64,000 nucleotides of DNA from positions 12,674,204-12,738,203 of the forward strand of contig NC_041724.1 of assembly GCF_900700375.1 (NCBI RefSeq). The letters run 5' to 3'. Made by a program: the position numbers and the translations under genes. This DNA comes from Denticeps clupeoides (Eukaryota; Chordata; Actinopteri; Clupeiformes; Denticipitidae). The notes under the pieces were generated by a model. It did not search any database, was not told the origin of the DNA, and saw only the letters and a list, made by a program, of their open reading frames with translations. Of this stretch, positions 19,038 through 31,828 are shown piece by piece. Numbering within the stretch: the first letter of the stretch is position 1; every line of letters starts with the position of its first letter.

Positions 19038-22000
19038 TTATCTTACAGCAGCAGCCTGTGGCAGCAAGTCCACGATGGCGGCAGCCCGCTGTCGTAAAGC
19101 TTCGTCACTGCTGTACTGTATCATCTCGAGCACGGACTGGCCATTTTGCTTCACAAACTCCTCCCCCGCCTGCAGAAAAAAAGCTTGGTGAGGCGAGGCT
19201 GACTGTCCGTTGTCTTACATTACACCCAAGGTCACGAAGGGCCAGAGCCCAAACACAACATACTCAACTAAGCATGTAATCACAGTTTGTCCACCAAACT
19301 CCCCGAAAGTACACTTCAATGAAGATATTTTTTAGTTCTATTTCTATTTAAAGTTCTCCATCAGTGATTACAGACCCACCTGTTGGCTACTTGTCACCAG
19401 CAGGTACAGCACTTCTAGACTCAGAGTTACAACTTCGGGGTCTGCCATCTTGAGTGTGGCACAGAGAGGAGGGAGGAGGCCACCTTGTGTCAACATGAGG
19501 GAGAATACCGAACCTTTATGAGCAACATTGCCCACAATCCTCAGCACCTGCACATATGAAGAGGGTAACATTAAGGCAAAGGTTTAGTAAAGCCATACAA
19601 CATCACAAAATATCAGGAACATGAAGAAGTGCTTAACTTCTTAATGCAAGTCGGCTGTCCCGCAAACAGTGCATCAAGAATGTATTCACAATGCTTCAGA
19701 TTTTTCACATTTTGAGGTCCAATTTTTACATTTTTACCTAATTGTACACAAGTGAAAGCAAAGTGATTGTCATTGTGAAACACTGCAGCACAGGACAAGC
19801 AGTGTGTGGGGACGGCGCTTTGCTCAGTGACACCTCATTTGCACCTTCGCGGTTCAGGATTTGAACCGGCAACCTTCCGATTACGGGTCTGCTTCCTTAC
19901 CCGCTGGGCCATGTGCATAATTTTCAAGCATGGGGTGTTGCAAATTTAATACGTTTTGGAATAATCCTTTAACATAGCACAATTTGGAAAACTTACAGGA
20001 TGAACTGTTTCTTCAAAAGCAAAAGCCTGATTAAAATACCACTACATTCAAGTCCACAATGAGTGTATGTAACTTCTGACCACAACTTTGTTCACCTAGC
20101 TATCTATTTATTTATGTAAAATTGCTCTGGGCTGCACTCACCATGCAGTTGATTCCAAGAGACAAAGGTAGAAGCTGGAGAAGCCCGGGCAACAGACCAA
20201 AGGACAATAAAGCAGAACACCATGCAGGGGAGTCAGCTATTGGGAGAAAAAAATTTGATTATTACTTTTACACTGTTGTGCCGACATGCAAAATTAAATG
20301 TTATATAATAATGTGATATTATATTATGACTATCTGTGCAATAATGTAATCTGTGTATTCTTTACAGTCTATTATATTTAACCTCTCACCACAATCTGGT
20401 GCATTTTGGTGAAGGTTAGTGCTGAGCAATAAGGCAAAAACATTGAGATATACTCAAATTGAATGATTAGATTAGATTGGTTTACATAGCAAAACAAGAC
20501 ATTCAGAAGGTTCTAAGGCTCTAAGATGTTGAGGAAAAAACATTTCTAATATTTAATTTTTATTTAAAAAATTACTTGCTCTAGTTTCAAGTATATTTTA
20601 TTAAATTTGCGGGCATCAGTCAATATTTTTTTTGTAAAAAAAAATTTAAGTTTAAATTTTTTTTTTTTTAAGTTTTAAAGTGAAGTGATTGTCACATGTG
20701 ATACACAGCAGCACAGCACACGGTGCACACAGTGAAATTTGTCCTCTGCATTTATCCCATCACCCTGAGTGAGCAGTGGGCAGCCATGACAGGGGCCCGG
20801 GGAGCAGTGTGTGGGGACGGTGCTTTGCTCAGTGGCACCTTGGCAGATCAGGATTCGAACCGGCAACCTACTGAATACAGGGTTGCTTCCTTAACCGCTA
20901 GGCCACCACTGCCCCTAAATATGAACGAGACTCTCTTGGGATGTCTGGCAGCCATAAGTCTCCATTTAAATGTAATGTCAGCACTCAAAATATGCCAACT
21001 TCTGCCATTTTTATCATGACCATCATGAGCTGAATTTTAGAACAGTCATCGATTGAGAGATCGTCCAGCCCAAGTGGTGGTACCTGTGAGGTTGTTCACT
21101 ACCCAAAGAGTCTCTTTTGTGAGGGCTGGGTGCATCTGGAGGACCCTGTGAGAAAATCCACATAGCGCAGACAGGACACGGGTGTCCCTCACACACTCTT
21201 CAGTGTTTTCGCATGCACTGCTTGCCAGGAGATTGCCCAGGCAACGGACCAAGGGCCAAATGAGCTGTTTGGGGTAAAAGAAAAAATAAAAAAAATTAAC
21301 GAAACATTACATTTTAGGCTGCCCCACTATACAAGCATATCCTCAAAATATGTTACATTAGATTTTCATAAGATAACCAGGAATACACCAAATTTCAATC
21401 AAAAAACACTTCACAGAATTCAAGACTGAAAATGTAGGGAAGGTATTAAGACATACTAGCTCCAATCCTTCTTGAAGGTCACCTTGAGCCACAGTCTCTT
21501 CAAGAGTTATCAGGAGGGAGGAGCAACGTGACACAACACCTTGGCTGATCAGTTCACTTTTGTCCACTTCGCTGTCAGGGAGTCAGGAAACGCATTGCTC
21601 AATTTTTCTTTTTCACTAATCGGGTATAAACAAAAAAAAAACAGATTCTTCAAAAGAACTTCAATCCCTCACCAGCTGGCCAAGTAGTGCAAGCACCAAG
21701 CACATTCAATAGCAGCTCCAATGCCAAACTCAGGGTCAGGGGTCAGTCCAGCAACGAGATGAGGGATCAGTCCCAAAGTCAAAACCAACCTGCGAGCAAT
21801 CGTCCACCAATCAGCATTGCAGGAAACAATGTTTATTATGTGTGAGGTGTGGAGATCACATTTCTAAAATACATAAAAATGTCAAAAACCTTTTTTAATG
21901 CCAGTCAAATAAGTGGTACTTGGCATCTGAGAAGCACTATTTACACATATTACTGTTACTCAGTAATGCTTTTGTATACTGGTGGTTCAAAATGTTGGGT

Positions 22001-24258
22001 TGTGTCTGGAAGTCAGCTGTGTGGGTGAGACTCACGGTGCAACTTTCGAAGCGCCTTCTCTGGCTTGGAGTAACTGGGAGAGCGTAAACGCCACAGCTTC
22101 CAGCACGGCTAGACTCCCACCATGGTTCTGACGGAGCACAAACTCAGTCCAAATCCGCTGCTGGACCTGTCCTCTCACACAGTTTGAATGAATGCCCTGG
22201 AAAATGCTTACCTGTATACAGCTGACCAGCGCCATCACTATCCCCTGGGCCTGCAGCCTTTCCCTCACCGGCTCACTCTCAGCACACAGGTTCCCCAGCG
22301 TGTAAAGACACAACTCCTAAAAATAAAAAAAAGGGAAAATGGTTTTATCCAGCATTCATTTTCATTCCAGCATTCATTTTTATCCAGCATGATGCGCTCA
22401 CAGTGGGCTGTTAAGCACCACTACTGCATATAAGCAGAGTGCTTATTTCATACATATTTATTTCATGTTTTCCTACAAAAACTACACTTTTTCTTTTCTT
22501 TTTTACATTGACATCATTAATGGCTTGTTACTTTAGTTCCATGCAGTGGCAGCCCAGTGGGTAAGGAAACAGACCCGTAATCGGAAGGTTGCCGGTTGGA
22601 ATCCTGAACCACCAAGGTGCCACTGAGCAAAGTACCATCCACACACACACACACACACACACACACTGCTCCTATGACAATCACTTCACTTTCACTTGAG
22701 GTTAGGCAATGGCAAACAGAGCTTTTTTTTTTTTTTCCCATCTCCAGTGTTTGCATTCAGAGTGAACAAATGTCATGTAGACTGCATTCATAAGTACATA
22801 CACTTCCACTTGACTGAAGAATCTGTGCATTGTTGGACCGGCATTGAGACTTCTTTAATTGATCAGAGAGATGACATTAAATGATGTGCATGATGTGTAA
22901 GTGCATGTAACTAAGTGCACTTACAGTAAACTTGCCTCTCTGCCCTGAGAGGTAGGTGAGCAGGTAGGGGGTGGCTGGCAGACATGCGAGCCCCACGTTG
23001 GGGCAAGGAGAGTGAGAGAGCTGGTGCAGACATTTTGCTGCCTCCACACGACACTGGGCATCTGAGCCACTCAGGAGACCCACCAGAACCGGCACGCTGT
23101 TCTCCAACCTGCGCACAAACACACAGACATGCAACGAGCAGGAACGGCGTCACTGAAACGCTGCGCACCAGGCGTATCGGTAAACGTGGCAGGGAACAGT
23201 GCACGGATGGAGATACCGGATGAACGCGACGTGGACCTCAGGGCTTCTCAGCACATTTCTGAGCGAACGCAGCGCGGTGGCCTTGTCTTCACCACCAGTT
23301 TGAAGCTTGCACATTATCTCCACAACCTTGGCAGCAAACAAACGAACAAATAAATGGCACAATTAAAAGCATGAGATATTTGTTCATTAATAGGGCTCGA
23401 ACGTCACCTGTTCACTGGATGCAGGCTTAACCGAGGCCCGCGTGTGCTCTTCATCTCCTTCCTCCTCATCATAGTCATGCAGAAGGAGCCTTTTGCTGAC
23501 GAGATGGCGGTCCCGTCGAGCCTGCCGCAGCACTGCGATTTAAAGGGGAACCGCTGCAGGTTTTAAAACTCTCTCATCTGTTCTAGACAAAGCTAAAATA
23601 TTTTGAGGCATTAAGGTGACAAGTTCATGGAATTTGCTCATCAGTCCCTATACGGCACTAAAGGAAGTTGGAAAAGGAGCAAAGCCGACAATATTCCTGA
23701 ACTGGGCTCATTTTGTCCCAGTAAATATTTTAGTACACAATAAGAGATCTTTTTAAAAAATGATTATTTCCTTGTTACGCCAGACTTCAACTGCCTTAAC
23801 AGTGTTGAGTTAAAGACCATCATTAAGTAATGAAATTAAATCCATTCTGCATTGGAATATTTATGGGTTCATTTCACTTCCGTTTTTCATCATTCTAGCA
23901 TTCGTTTGCGGGGTTTTCATAATTGCTGGATATTAATAAGTAAGGTAAATAAAACTTAAAATGGTCATTTTATATATATTTACATTGATATTATTATAAT
24001 TTATTATTGTGCATGAGACTGTTTCAGGCTAAACGCCGGTGTGCAGGATTTTAAAAAAAGACGAAGAATGACTTCATTTAAAATAATATATTCTTTTATT
24101 TCCTTCACCGTTCGTTTTGAACACCTGACAAAGTATAAAATACATTTGGATGAATCCTACTTTTTACCTTTCTCTCGCTCGCGTCTCTTTAACTTGAACT
24201 CCTCTGAGCGGATCCCCGGACCACGAGCCTTGTGCCCGACCGTTCTCAGCCGCCACAT
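19038..24258 (-). CDS. tmco6: Transmembrane and coiled-coil domain protein 6, armadillo-repeat protein (12 exons)
   Basis: The function is poorly known; the family has an importin-beta-binding-like basic N-terminus and armadillo-type helical repeats. Exons from the 5' end: 24168-24258, 23408-23532, 23217-23326, 22925-23108, 22212-22316, 22036-22127, 21673-21789, 21457-21571, 21084-21264, 20142-20236, 19380-19547 and 19038-19169. All are GT-AG and in phase, giving about 432 aa (human about 493). The basic head runs MWRLRTVGHKARG... FKLKRRERE. Family-typical stretches follow: LPATPYLLTYLSGQ, LCLYTLGNLCAESEPVRERL, AVLEAVAFTLSQLLQ, WVVNNLTG and GLLPGLLQLLPL. The C-terminus is short (AAAVR-stop), and the last exon end looks like a donor (GTAAGA), so a longer isoform is possible. 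The next gene, TCOF1, is on the same strand 0.47 kb upstream. Confidence 0.92.
19753..19912 (-). repeat. SINE A copy, internally shortened
   Basis: The tail (aagtgattgtcattgtgaaa) and head (aaccggcaaccttccgatta) are present, with part of the body missing. It lies in the last-but-one TMCO6 intron. Confidence 0.75.
20678..20915 (-). repeat. SINE A copy, full length
   Basis: A complete minus-strand SINE A, from tail gtgaagtgattgtcacatgt to head cgctaggccaccactgcccc, in a TMCO6 intron. It is one of the better preserved copies. Confidence 0.88.
22542..22700 (+). repeat. SINE A copy with internal CA expansion
   Basis: Head cccgtaatcggaaggttgcc, then an (AC)n run at 22637-22666 in place of the normal body, and tail gacaatcacttcactttcac. 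It lies in a TMCO6 intron, antisense to the gene. Confidence 0.78.
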
Positions 24259-24726
24259 CACCGCATCGCGTTCAGGGGTAGAATAGTTTTAAAAAATAAA
24301 GTTACTAACACACGCCCGCTGTACTTTAAACGTCCCTGTCGGTGCTGAAGACCTGCCCACAACCTGCCCTGTTGCTGCTGTTCGACCTTCTTCTGCGGCC
24401 GGTGTTGTGAATGGATCCCGATTAAAACAAATGACAGCGCCCCCTGGCGAGAACGGCGGTCACGATGTTCACTCTTAGGAAAAATATAATCTAAAAAGTT
24501 GTAGAAAATCTTTTTACAACATGTAAAATTGTGTACATACACATAAAGCAACCATATATTGCTGTATACAACAGTCTCTTTAAAAAATCTACATTATGTA
24601 GGGTGCCCAGATTTGAACTTCAGCTTTGAGTCATGAAGGATTTTTTTTTTTTTTTTTTTAAAGGGAAATAAAAAGGTGCACAGGTCCTTCTTCGCCTCCA
24701 TTCACCATTGCCTTCTCATCACTTCC
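24259..24726. promoter_or_regulatory. Short TCOF1-TMCO6 spacer with a CTCF-like site
   Basis: The spacer holds the TMCO6 promoter and the TCOF1 3' end. At 24435-24450 the sequence cagcgccccctggcga matches, on the minus strand, the CTCF core CCAGGGGGCGC. It lies about 180 bp upstream of the TMCO6 start. No TATA box is seen. A T-run is at 24641-24659. The site call rests on consensus match alone. Confidence 0.5.
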
Positions 24727-27700
24727 TCATGCTTGATCCTGTGTATTCTTTAGCAACTTCCTTTTCTGGAAAAGAAAAAATTTAAATGAATAAATCCCCG
24801 TACCACATACCCGCATAGCTAGACCTAAAACAACGACTGCTGTGCAGCAGAGACAATCAGCTAAGTTACAAACCACCACGAGCCATATTGAGAGAAATTT
24901 CAACGGCAAATAAAATACCTTCTTTGCAGCTGCCGCGTCAGCCTCACGTCCGGACACCTCCACTTCTTCTGTCTCTTTCTCCTGGTGCTTTTTCTCTGTA
25001 CGTACATTGAACAGAATAGAGGAAAGTAAAGTGTAATTTAGAAATCAAAATTGTCATATTGTACAACACAAGTGAGGTTCTATAATAAACCAAAAAAATG
25101 TCAAATTGTTGAACATCTCTCCAAATCAGGGAGTCATTGCTGCGATGGCGGCATTTCACAATCTTGGCTCAAGTTAGACGACGGGGACGGGTTTTCCAAC
25201 AGTCCTGAATGTTTATACTGAACACTTTCTTATCGTTTGCTCATGTTAATGAGCATCTCACAAAGTGAAAGTGTAGTGATTGTCATTGTGAAACACTGTA
25301 GCGCAGCACACGGTGACAGAACAAAATGTGTTCTCTGCATTTAACCATCACCCCTGGTGAGCAGTGGGTGCCCGGGGAGCAGTGTGTGGGGACGGTGCTT
25401 TGCTCAGTGGCACCTCAGTGGCACCTTGGCTGATCAGGAGTCGAACCGGCAACCTTCTGATTATGGGGCCGCTTCCTTAACCGCTAGGCCACCACAGCAG
25501 CAATAGCGGCTTTTGATGATGACAAAGCCCCATGAAGTGTAAAAAGATGCGACTCTGGAAAAACACTCAAACATACTTCACTTTTTCCTGATTCAAAAAA
25601 TACTAAATATGTTTCTTGCATTAGATTCTTCAAAATGGCTCCATCTTAAGTCTCCATGACTGCCACAGAGTAGTTGCAGCCAACAAAATCACCAAAAACA
25701 ACCTAAAACTTTGCCATAATAAGAAAAGATGACCTAGAGGCTTTATGACTGTCTGAGAGAAACGTTGTCTCAAAACACCGTTTCCCTCACCGGCCCAACC
25801 AGCCCTGATCTAGATCTTTCCATGAATCCCAATGCGCTTCCCAGCCAATCATGAGGCGAGATCATGTGGTCTGCATGTGGTCTAATAAATGACATCGCCT
25901 TGTTTTACTCACTTTTCTTCTTTTTGGAGGAGACATCGGCGGTTGCCGTGGTGTCTGTCGTTTCCTGCGCTACGTCTGTCTCCGCCGGAGTCTTCATCCC
26001 CTGCTCTTCCTCCTGTTCGCATTTCTTTTTGATCTTTTTCTTCTTCTTCGGCTCGGGGGGATTCGGTTCAGGGTCCAGCTCTGGGGCATCTTCTTCTCTG
26101 TGCTTCCTTTTTTTACTCTTCTCTTTTACCTCAGCCGTGGCTGACGTTTGGGGTGGCTCTTCTGGCGTCTCGGGTTGGATGGGGACATCCGTGGCCTCCT
26201 CCATTTGTCGTTTTTTCTTTTTTCTCTCTTTTTTAGACGGTACATCTGAAGATTCCTCACTCTTGTCCCTTTTGGCATCGCTGTGTTGGGACGGGTCTTC
26301 TGTGATGTCTGCTGAGGAGCCCAGGGCCGATGGGGCATCGAGATCTTCCGAGAGGATCTTTGTTTTTTTGGACTTTGACTTCTTTGATATTTTCTCTTCT
26401 GATGAGTTCTTGCCTTCATGGTCTATGGGGGCTTCGTTTGTGGTCTTGGTTTTGCCATTTGGAGAAATCAGACCACTTTCATCAGTCAGTAATTTAACCT
26501 TTTTATGTGTCAGAAGATTGTCTGTGTTTTCGTCAGTAGGGATGCTCCGAGCTCCATTGTGCTTTGATTTTGAGACTCCGGCATCTTTTTCTGGTAATAT
26601 ATCCCCTTCGCCATCATCCGACAGAGTTTTTGAGACTTTAGATTTGCCAGTTTTAGAAGGAGTCTGATTAATTTCCACAATATTTGTGTGTTTCAAATGG
26701 ATTTCATTTTTATCTGCTGATCTGGGCTGGGATTCAGTCTTCTTTTTGCTTCTTTTGGACGGTACATCTGAAGATTCATCACTGTTGTCCCTTTTGGCAT
26801 TGCTGTGTTGGGACGGGTCTTTTGTGGTGTCTGCTGAGTAGGCCAGGGCAGATGTGTCTTCAAGATCTTGCGAAAGGTTCTTGTTTTTTTTGGACTTTGG
26901 AGTTTTTAAAGGTGTTTGAGAATTCTCCTCAATAAGACACGTTGACTTCTTCTTTGATGAGGTCTTACATATTTTCTCTTCTGATGAGTTCTTGCCTTCA
27001 TGGTCTATGGGGGGTTCGTTTGTGGTCTTGGTTTTGCCATTTGGAGAAATCAGACAACTTTCATCGGTCAGTAATTTGACCTTTTTATGTTTCAGAAGAT
27101 TGTCTTTGTGTTTCTCTTTTTTCTCAGCCATGGCTGACGTTTGGGGTGGCTCTTCTGGCGTCTCGGGTTGGATGGGGACATCTGTGGCCTCCTCTATTTG
27201 TCGTTTTTTCTTTTTTCTCTCTTTTTTGGATGGTACATCTGAAGATTCCTCACTCTTGTCCCTTTTGGCATCGCTGTGTTGGGACGGGTCTTCTGTGATG
27301 TCTGCTGAGGAGCTCAGGGCAGATGCGGCTTCAGGGCAGGTGGGGGGTTCGTTTGTGGTCTTGGTTTTGCCATTTGGAGAAATAAGACAACTTTCATCGG
27401 TCAGTAATTTGACCTTTTTTTGTTTCAGAAGACGGTCTTTGTTTTCATCAGTAGAGATGCTCTGAGCTCCATTGTGCTTTGAAGGAGTCTTTGCTTTGCC
27501 ATTTTTGACAAAAGTCTGTGGATTTGAATCATTCTGACACTTTGTCTTCTCAGATTTAGAGACACCAGCATCTTTTTCTGCTAATACGTTCCCTTTGGAT
27601 TTGCCCGTTTTTGAAGGAGTCTGATTACTTTCCACAATATTTGTTTGTTTCAAATGTATTTCAGCAGTTTTATCTGCTGAGCTCGGCCGGGATTCGTTAC

Positions 27701-30135
27701 AGTGTTTCCCGCCATCTGCATTTTCATCTTTTGATGAAGTATTCGTCGACTTGTCAATTCCCAGAGTATTTTTCTTTTTGGGTTTGGCACTATTTTCTTT
27801 TTTTTTGTCTTTAGGAGAGGCCTTGGATTTGGGCTTCTTGACATTCTTCTCTTTCTTGGCGGGAGATACAGTCGGGCCGCTGGGATCCACTGATGCGATG
27901 GCTTCTTGTCTGGCGATCATCTGCTCATCTGTCAACATGGCAGTCAGAACAGCATTACTGGTATTTAGTGCTGGGAACTCCTATCATGCTCTTAAACACA
28001 ATAATGTTTTAGGTCATTTATCATTGTCCTTGTCGTTGAATTGTATTGATCTGATTCATTAACATCAGAGCTATCAAAAATCCTTCTAATGTTGTAAATG
28101 ACAATACTATCTACAAAAACCAGTTAATAAATGCATATTATCTGTATAGGACAATTATCAGCAAGAATTAGGCTCGAATTCCAATGAATACTGTCAAGTC
28201 TGTCAGATTATTAAATTGATTAAAAATGCAATAAAACTGAACTGAATTTGATTATCAGTTGGATCAGAAAATGTGGGCTCAACATCATCTTAATCAAACT
28301 CAGTCAACGACTGAATGGAAAATATGACAATTAAAACAATGACCCGGAACGTTTGAACCGCAGAGTATTTTCTCGTGTTTGGCGTAGTGGTACCGGTCAT
28401 TATCATGGCCAGCGTCTTCCACTTGTCCATGTCCAGGCTGCTGTCCGAGTCAGACACGTCTCCAGTGACGGGCACGGACGGGCATGGTACACTGCCACTC
28501 TTCTTCTTCTTCTTTGCGTTTTTAGTCGGTGATTTGACCCTGTTCTTTTTCTCTCTGCCTGCCTACAGTAAAGCACACGAGGGGCAGATCAATATACTGA
28601 ATACATTCTTATTGTAACAATATATAGGACTATATAAAATCTCTGTACACACAACAGCCTACCTTTGAACACCTTTTCCTGGCTTTCTCTGTAAAAGGAA
28701 AACATTTAAATGTAACTAAACAGACAGAGGAAAGTTCAGAGAGCAGAGGAAAAAAAAAAAAACTTCATTGGTGCAAATGGAAGTGCATAACAAGTGTATA
28801 ACTCTACAACATAACTGAAAGAAAATTAACACAGTAGCCTGAGGACAATATCGAAGGCGAAAAAAGGTTTGGGATAACATGTGGCCACGTGGAGCTGCAA
28901 TACTAAAACTACAGGCTTGAATCGTCCATTCCAGTAAATGCTAAATCAAAAGTGAGATCTAGGAAATTTGGAGGATTGACCTCTTCGCCGGCATTCCTGA
29001 CAGACCCCATCATCATACTGAAAGTAACAGAGTTCGAATGGCATACTTTCATTATGAAGCACGGATTCTTTGGCAAATTCTGGACATGCTGTTTAAAGTT
29101 GGTCATGTTAAATCTGATGGATGTAGAAAAAGAGAAACTCCTACAATTTAACTAAATAGATCATAGATTGGCACTCTGCTACTGAGCCATTATCTGATGA
29201 TATCATGTCGATTGGTGAACCCCCACAATAAAAAGAGATATGTTGTCTACAACAATCTTCAGGACGACCCACGGTTTGCACCATAGATACCCTGGGAGGT
29301 GGACAGGGGTCATCATGAGCACTGATCGGTCATCATTGCTGCCTGCACATAACCTCTCAGCAATTCAAGCATCTCCTGTGTTCTGTGCGACAGCCCGTGC
29401 TCATCATTTCACCAGGATCAACAGGTCAGTCCTCAGACCAGGTACTGACCACTGCATGAGGGAGTTTGGGCATTTTTATTTTATACCTTCACCACCGCTT
29501 GATGTAATTAAATTCAAACCTTTACACATCTACCCACCCACTAAACATGATCGCAGTAAGAATACCTGTTGACGGTGTGCTTGAAGTATTTGGAGGCTTG
29601 ATGCCCGACAGTTGACAGCCACTGCATGAACAAAAGCATCATGTAAAAGTTCCCAAGAAACATTTTTATAACGTTTATTAATAAGTAAGACACTCACACG
29701 GCCCATTTGTTGTACACGTTCCATAGTGAGGTATTTGCTGTACTGGCTGCTACCTGGAATATATGCATTCGTTTTATTACAGTAAAATCAGTAAAACAAT
29801 AAAGAAAACAGTCGCACGTCTCATTTGCAATTTATTTGTTTGTTTATTTCTGAACAGCAGCGCCGTTCAGAGGGTTGCAAACGCACGTCGCGAACCACAG
29901 CTAAAAGTAACACTACGTATCGGGTAGACGCAGAGTCGAGATCAAGTTCTTCCTCCGACACCGTAAACACAACGCACACGTGGGCGCGACCCCGCGCGCG
30001 CAGCGTGGAAGTGGGACTGACCAGAGGCGCATGCTTCTTCAGCACGCTGGCCGCCGCCTTATATCCGTTGTCTTTCAGGTGATGATAAATTAATCCGATC
30101 AGGTCGGTTTCCCCTGCTCGCTCCTCTGAAGTCAT
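24727..30135 (-). CDS. tcof1: Treacle ribosome biogenesis factor (TCOF1), LisH plus Lys/Ser-rich repeats (8 exons)
   Basis: Treacle is a nucleolar scaffold that recruits RNA polymerase I and rRNA-processing and modification factors. Exons from the 5' end: 30022-30135, 29698-29753, 29566-29621, 28663-28688, 28394-28562, 25913-27928, 24919-24995 and 24727-24765. They join in phase to about 850 aa, shorter than human treacle (about 1,490). Residues 1-38 form a LisH helix pair (DLIGLIYHHLKDNGYKAAAS); the next exon carries SLWNVYNKW, like the treacle/NOLC1 motif DIYxxW. A basic stretch, the acidic-Ser motif DVSDSDSSLDMDKW, then the 2-kb exon of Lys-rich low-complexity repeats with CK2-type SEESSD sites follow. 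The C-terminus is Lys-rich (AAAAKKKRKLLKN), a likely nucleolar signal. TCOF1 beside ARSI matches human order. NOLC1 was considered, but the ARSI neighbour favours TCOF1. Confidence 0.87.
25266..25497 (-). repeat. SINE A copy, full length
   Basis: A minus-strand SINE A in a treacle intron, from gtgattgtcattgtgaaac to ccgctaggccaccac. The body has a small internal duplication (agtggcacctcagtggcacc). Confidence 0.85.
26136..27420 (-). repeat. Coding tandem-like repeats inside treacle exon 6
   Basis: Two long modules are repeated within one exon. The peptide KVKLLTDES(C/G)LISPNGKT recurs three times (near 26440-26500, 27020-27080 and 27365-27420). The peptide KRDKSEESSDVPSKKERKKK, followed by the EEATDVPIQPETPEEPPQTSA region, occurs twice (26136-26285 and 27132-27280), nearly identical. 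A third partial SSDVPSK copy is near 26755-26790. Near identity at DNA level points to recent unequal exchange or gene conversion. Confidence 0.85.
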
Positions 30136-30300
30136 GTTTCAAAGTCGCGAAGGATAATTAAAAACAAAAAAGGTAAAACAGTTTATCAAACTGGAGACAT
30201 TTTCGGACTTCTACTCATTGCTGTGCGCGGAAAGGCTTTCACCTTCGACCTGCAGATATACTTCCGGCGAGGGTCTGTAGAGCATGCCGGGAAATGTATT
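30136..30300 (-). promoter_or_regulatory. TCOF1 upstream promoter region
   Basis: The 165 bases upstream of the treacle ATG contain an ETS-type site (acttccggc near 30252) and are GC-richer than the DNA beyond. No TATA box is seen. Function is inferred from position. Confidence 0.35.
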
Positions 30301-31636
30301 ATTTAAACAAAAGTCGTAACTCGTCTGGTATCGTAAGTTGACTTAGGTCTATATGTAAGCTGTTCAGCTTTACCAAACAAAACATCGAGAACGCACTTAT
30401 TTTAGCATAATAAATCATATTTTGCCTTTTTGGATTATAAAGAGCACTTAATCTGAGCAAACAGCAAAGGAACAAAATAGCGTGATACAACCCAGATTTG
30501 ATAAATGAAGCAAATAAAAAAAACATAGGGCTGTGAATGATAATTTTTTTTCTTGTTATTATTCTGTCATTTTATGTAATGCACAAAACATCTTTCACTC
30601 CTTTCTGACTCTCAATTATTAACAAGAAGCTAAACAATAGGGTTCTATCCAGTATAATATTCTTAATAGTCAATAGTTTGACCTATTTTAAATAGTAGGT
30701 ATTTGGGTATAATTATTATTTTTTCAGCTAAAACTAAAAATGGAAAAAAAATTAAACAAACAGTCCCCAGATACATTAATAATGATGTTGTCTGACTGAA
30801 ACAATTTCTATTAAACCTCTGTCTCCTTCCTCTGCAACATTTATTCTACTCTCTGAATCATATGAACCACTGCTGCTTGAAATCAGAAAAGCAGGGCATG
30901 TTGGGGGTGACCTGGTTGTTTCTCATCATTTCACGGTCCTTAAAAAGACGTGGAGCAAACCAGAGTGAATTTTTCAAAAGCCTGACTTTTGCCTCACCTG
31001 AACTATTTGCTGACCTTGTTTTTCTCTTGCGGTTTCACATTTGCTCCAGTTTGCAGTCATCAGATGGGGAGGAAAATGCCCCCTCCTGAAATTCAGACGT
31101 GTAATGCTACAGAGAGGCTGGTCTAAGGCAACAGAGACAAATAACCGCGTTGCACTTTCGGCCAGTGTGGTCAGACGTAGCCAGAGCAGGTGTGTTTGGA
31201 TAAGATTTTATACTGTGGACCTTGGGAATCTGGGAGTTAGTGATTGGGGGCGAGTACATGCCGTTAGAGGGGTGAAGCTCGCAGGGTCATGTACGCAGGT
31301 GGCCAGAGAGGTCGCCGGACTGAATGGAACTCATTCATTAATTGCAACCTAAAAGGAAAGAGGAAAATAAATAAATAAATAAATAAATAAATGGGGGCAC
31401 AGCGTCCAATCGCAACACCCTGGCACTGGGCAAGGTGGGCTTTACCACTTTCTCACCTACATCGGGGTGGGCCACATAGCAGAAAAAGGCAAACAAACAT
31501 ATCTGGATGTAGGCATGCTCAGCAGAAAATGACGTCCAACTGACCAAAACATGCAGTCCTTGATGTAATTAAATGAAATGAAAATTGACTTTGTTGAGAC
31601 TTCAGACCTTGAAGATCTGCAGGATCTTCACATCTT

Positions 31637-31828
31637 ACATTTACATTGACAGCATTTATCAGACGCCCTTATCCAGAGCAACTTACAATCAGTAGTTACA
31701 GAGACAGTCTCCCTGGAGCAATTTAGGGTTAAGTGTCTTGCTCAGGGACACAATGGTAGTAAGTGGGATTCGAACCCAGATCTTCTGGTTCATAGGCGAG
31801 TGTGTTACCCACTAGGCTACTACCACCC
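31637..31828 (-). repeat. SINE B copy, full length
   Basis: Minus-strand SINE B from tail (tacatttacattgacagcat) to head (tgttacccactaggctacta). It is well preserved. Confidence 0.88.

Noticed and set aside
25864-26667. A 267-codon plus-strand frame over the treacle exon, Ser/Phe-rich
   Set aside because: It is the complement of Lys/Glu-rich repeats. The same pattern recurs wherever the treacle modules recur.
24727-30135. Assignment of this gene as NOLC1
   Set aside because: NOLC1 shares the LisH and Lys/Ser-rich layout, but the ARSI neighbour and the irregular repeat modules fit TCOF1 better.
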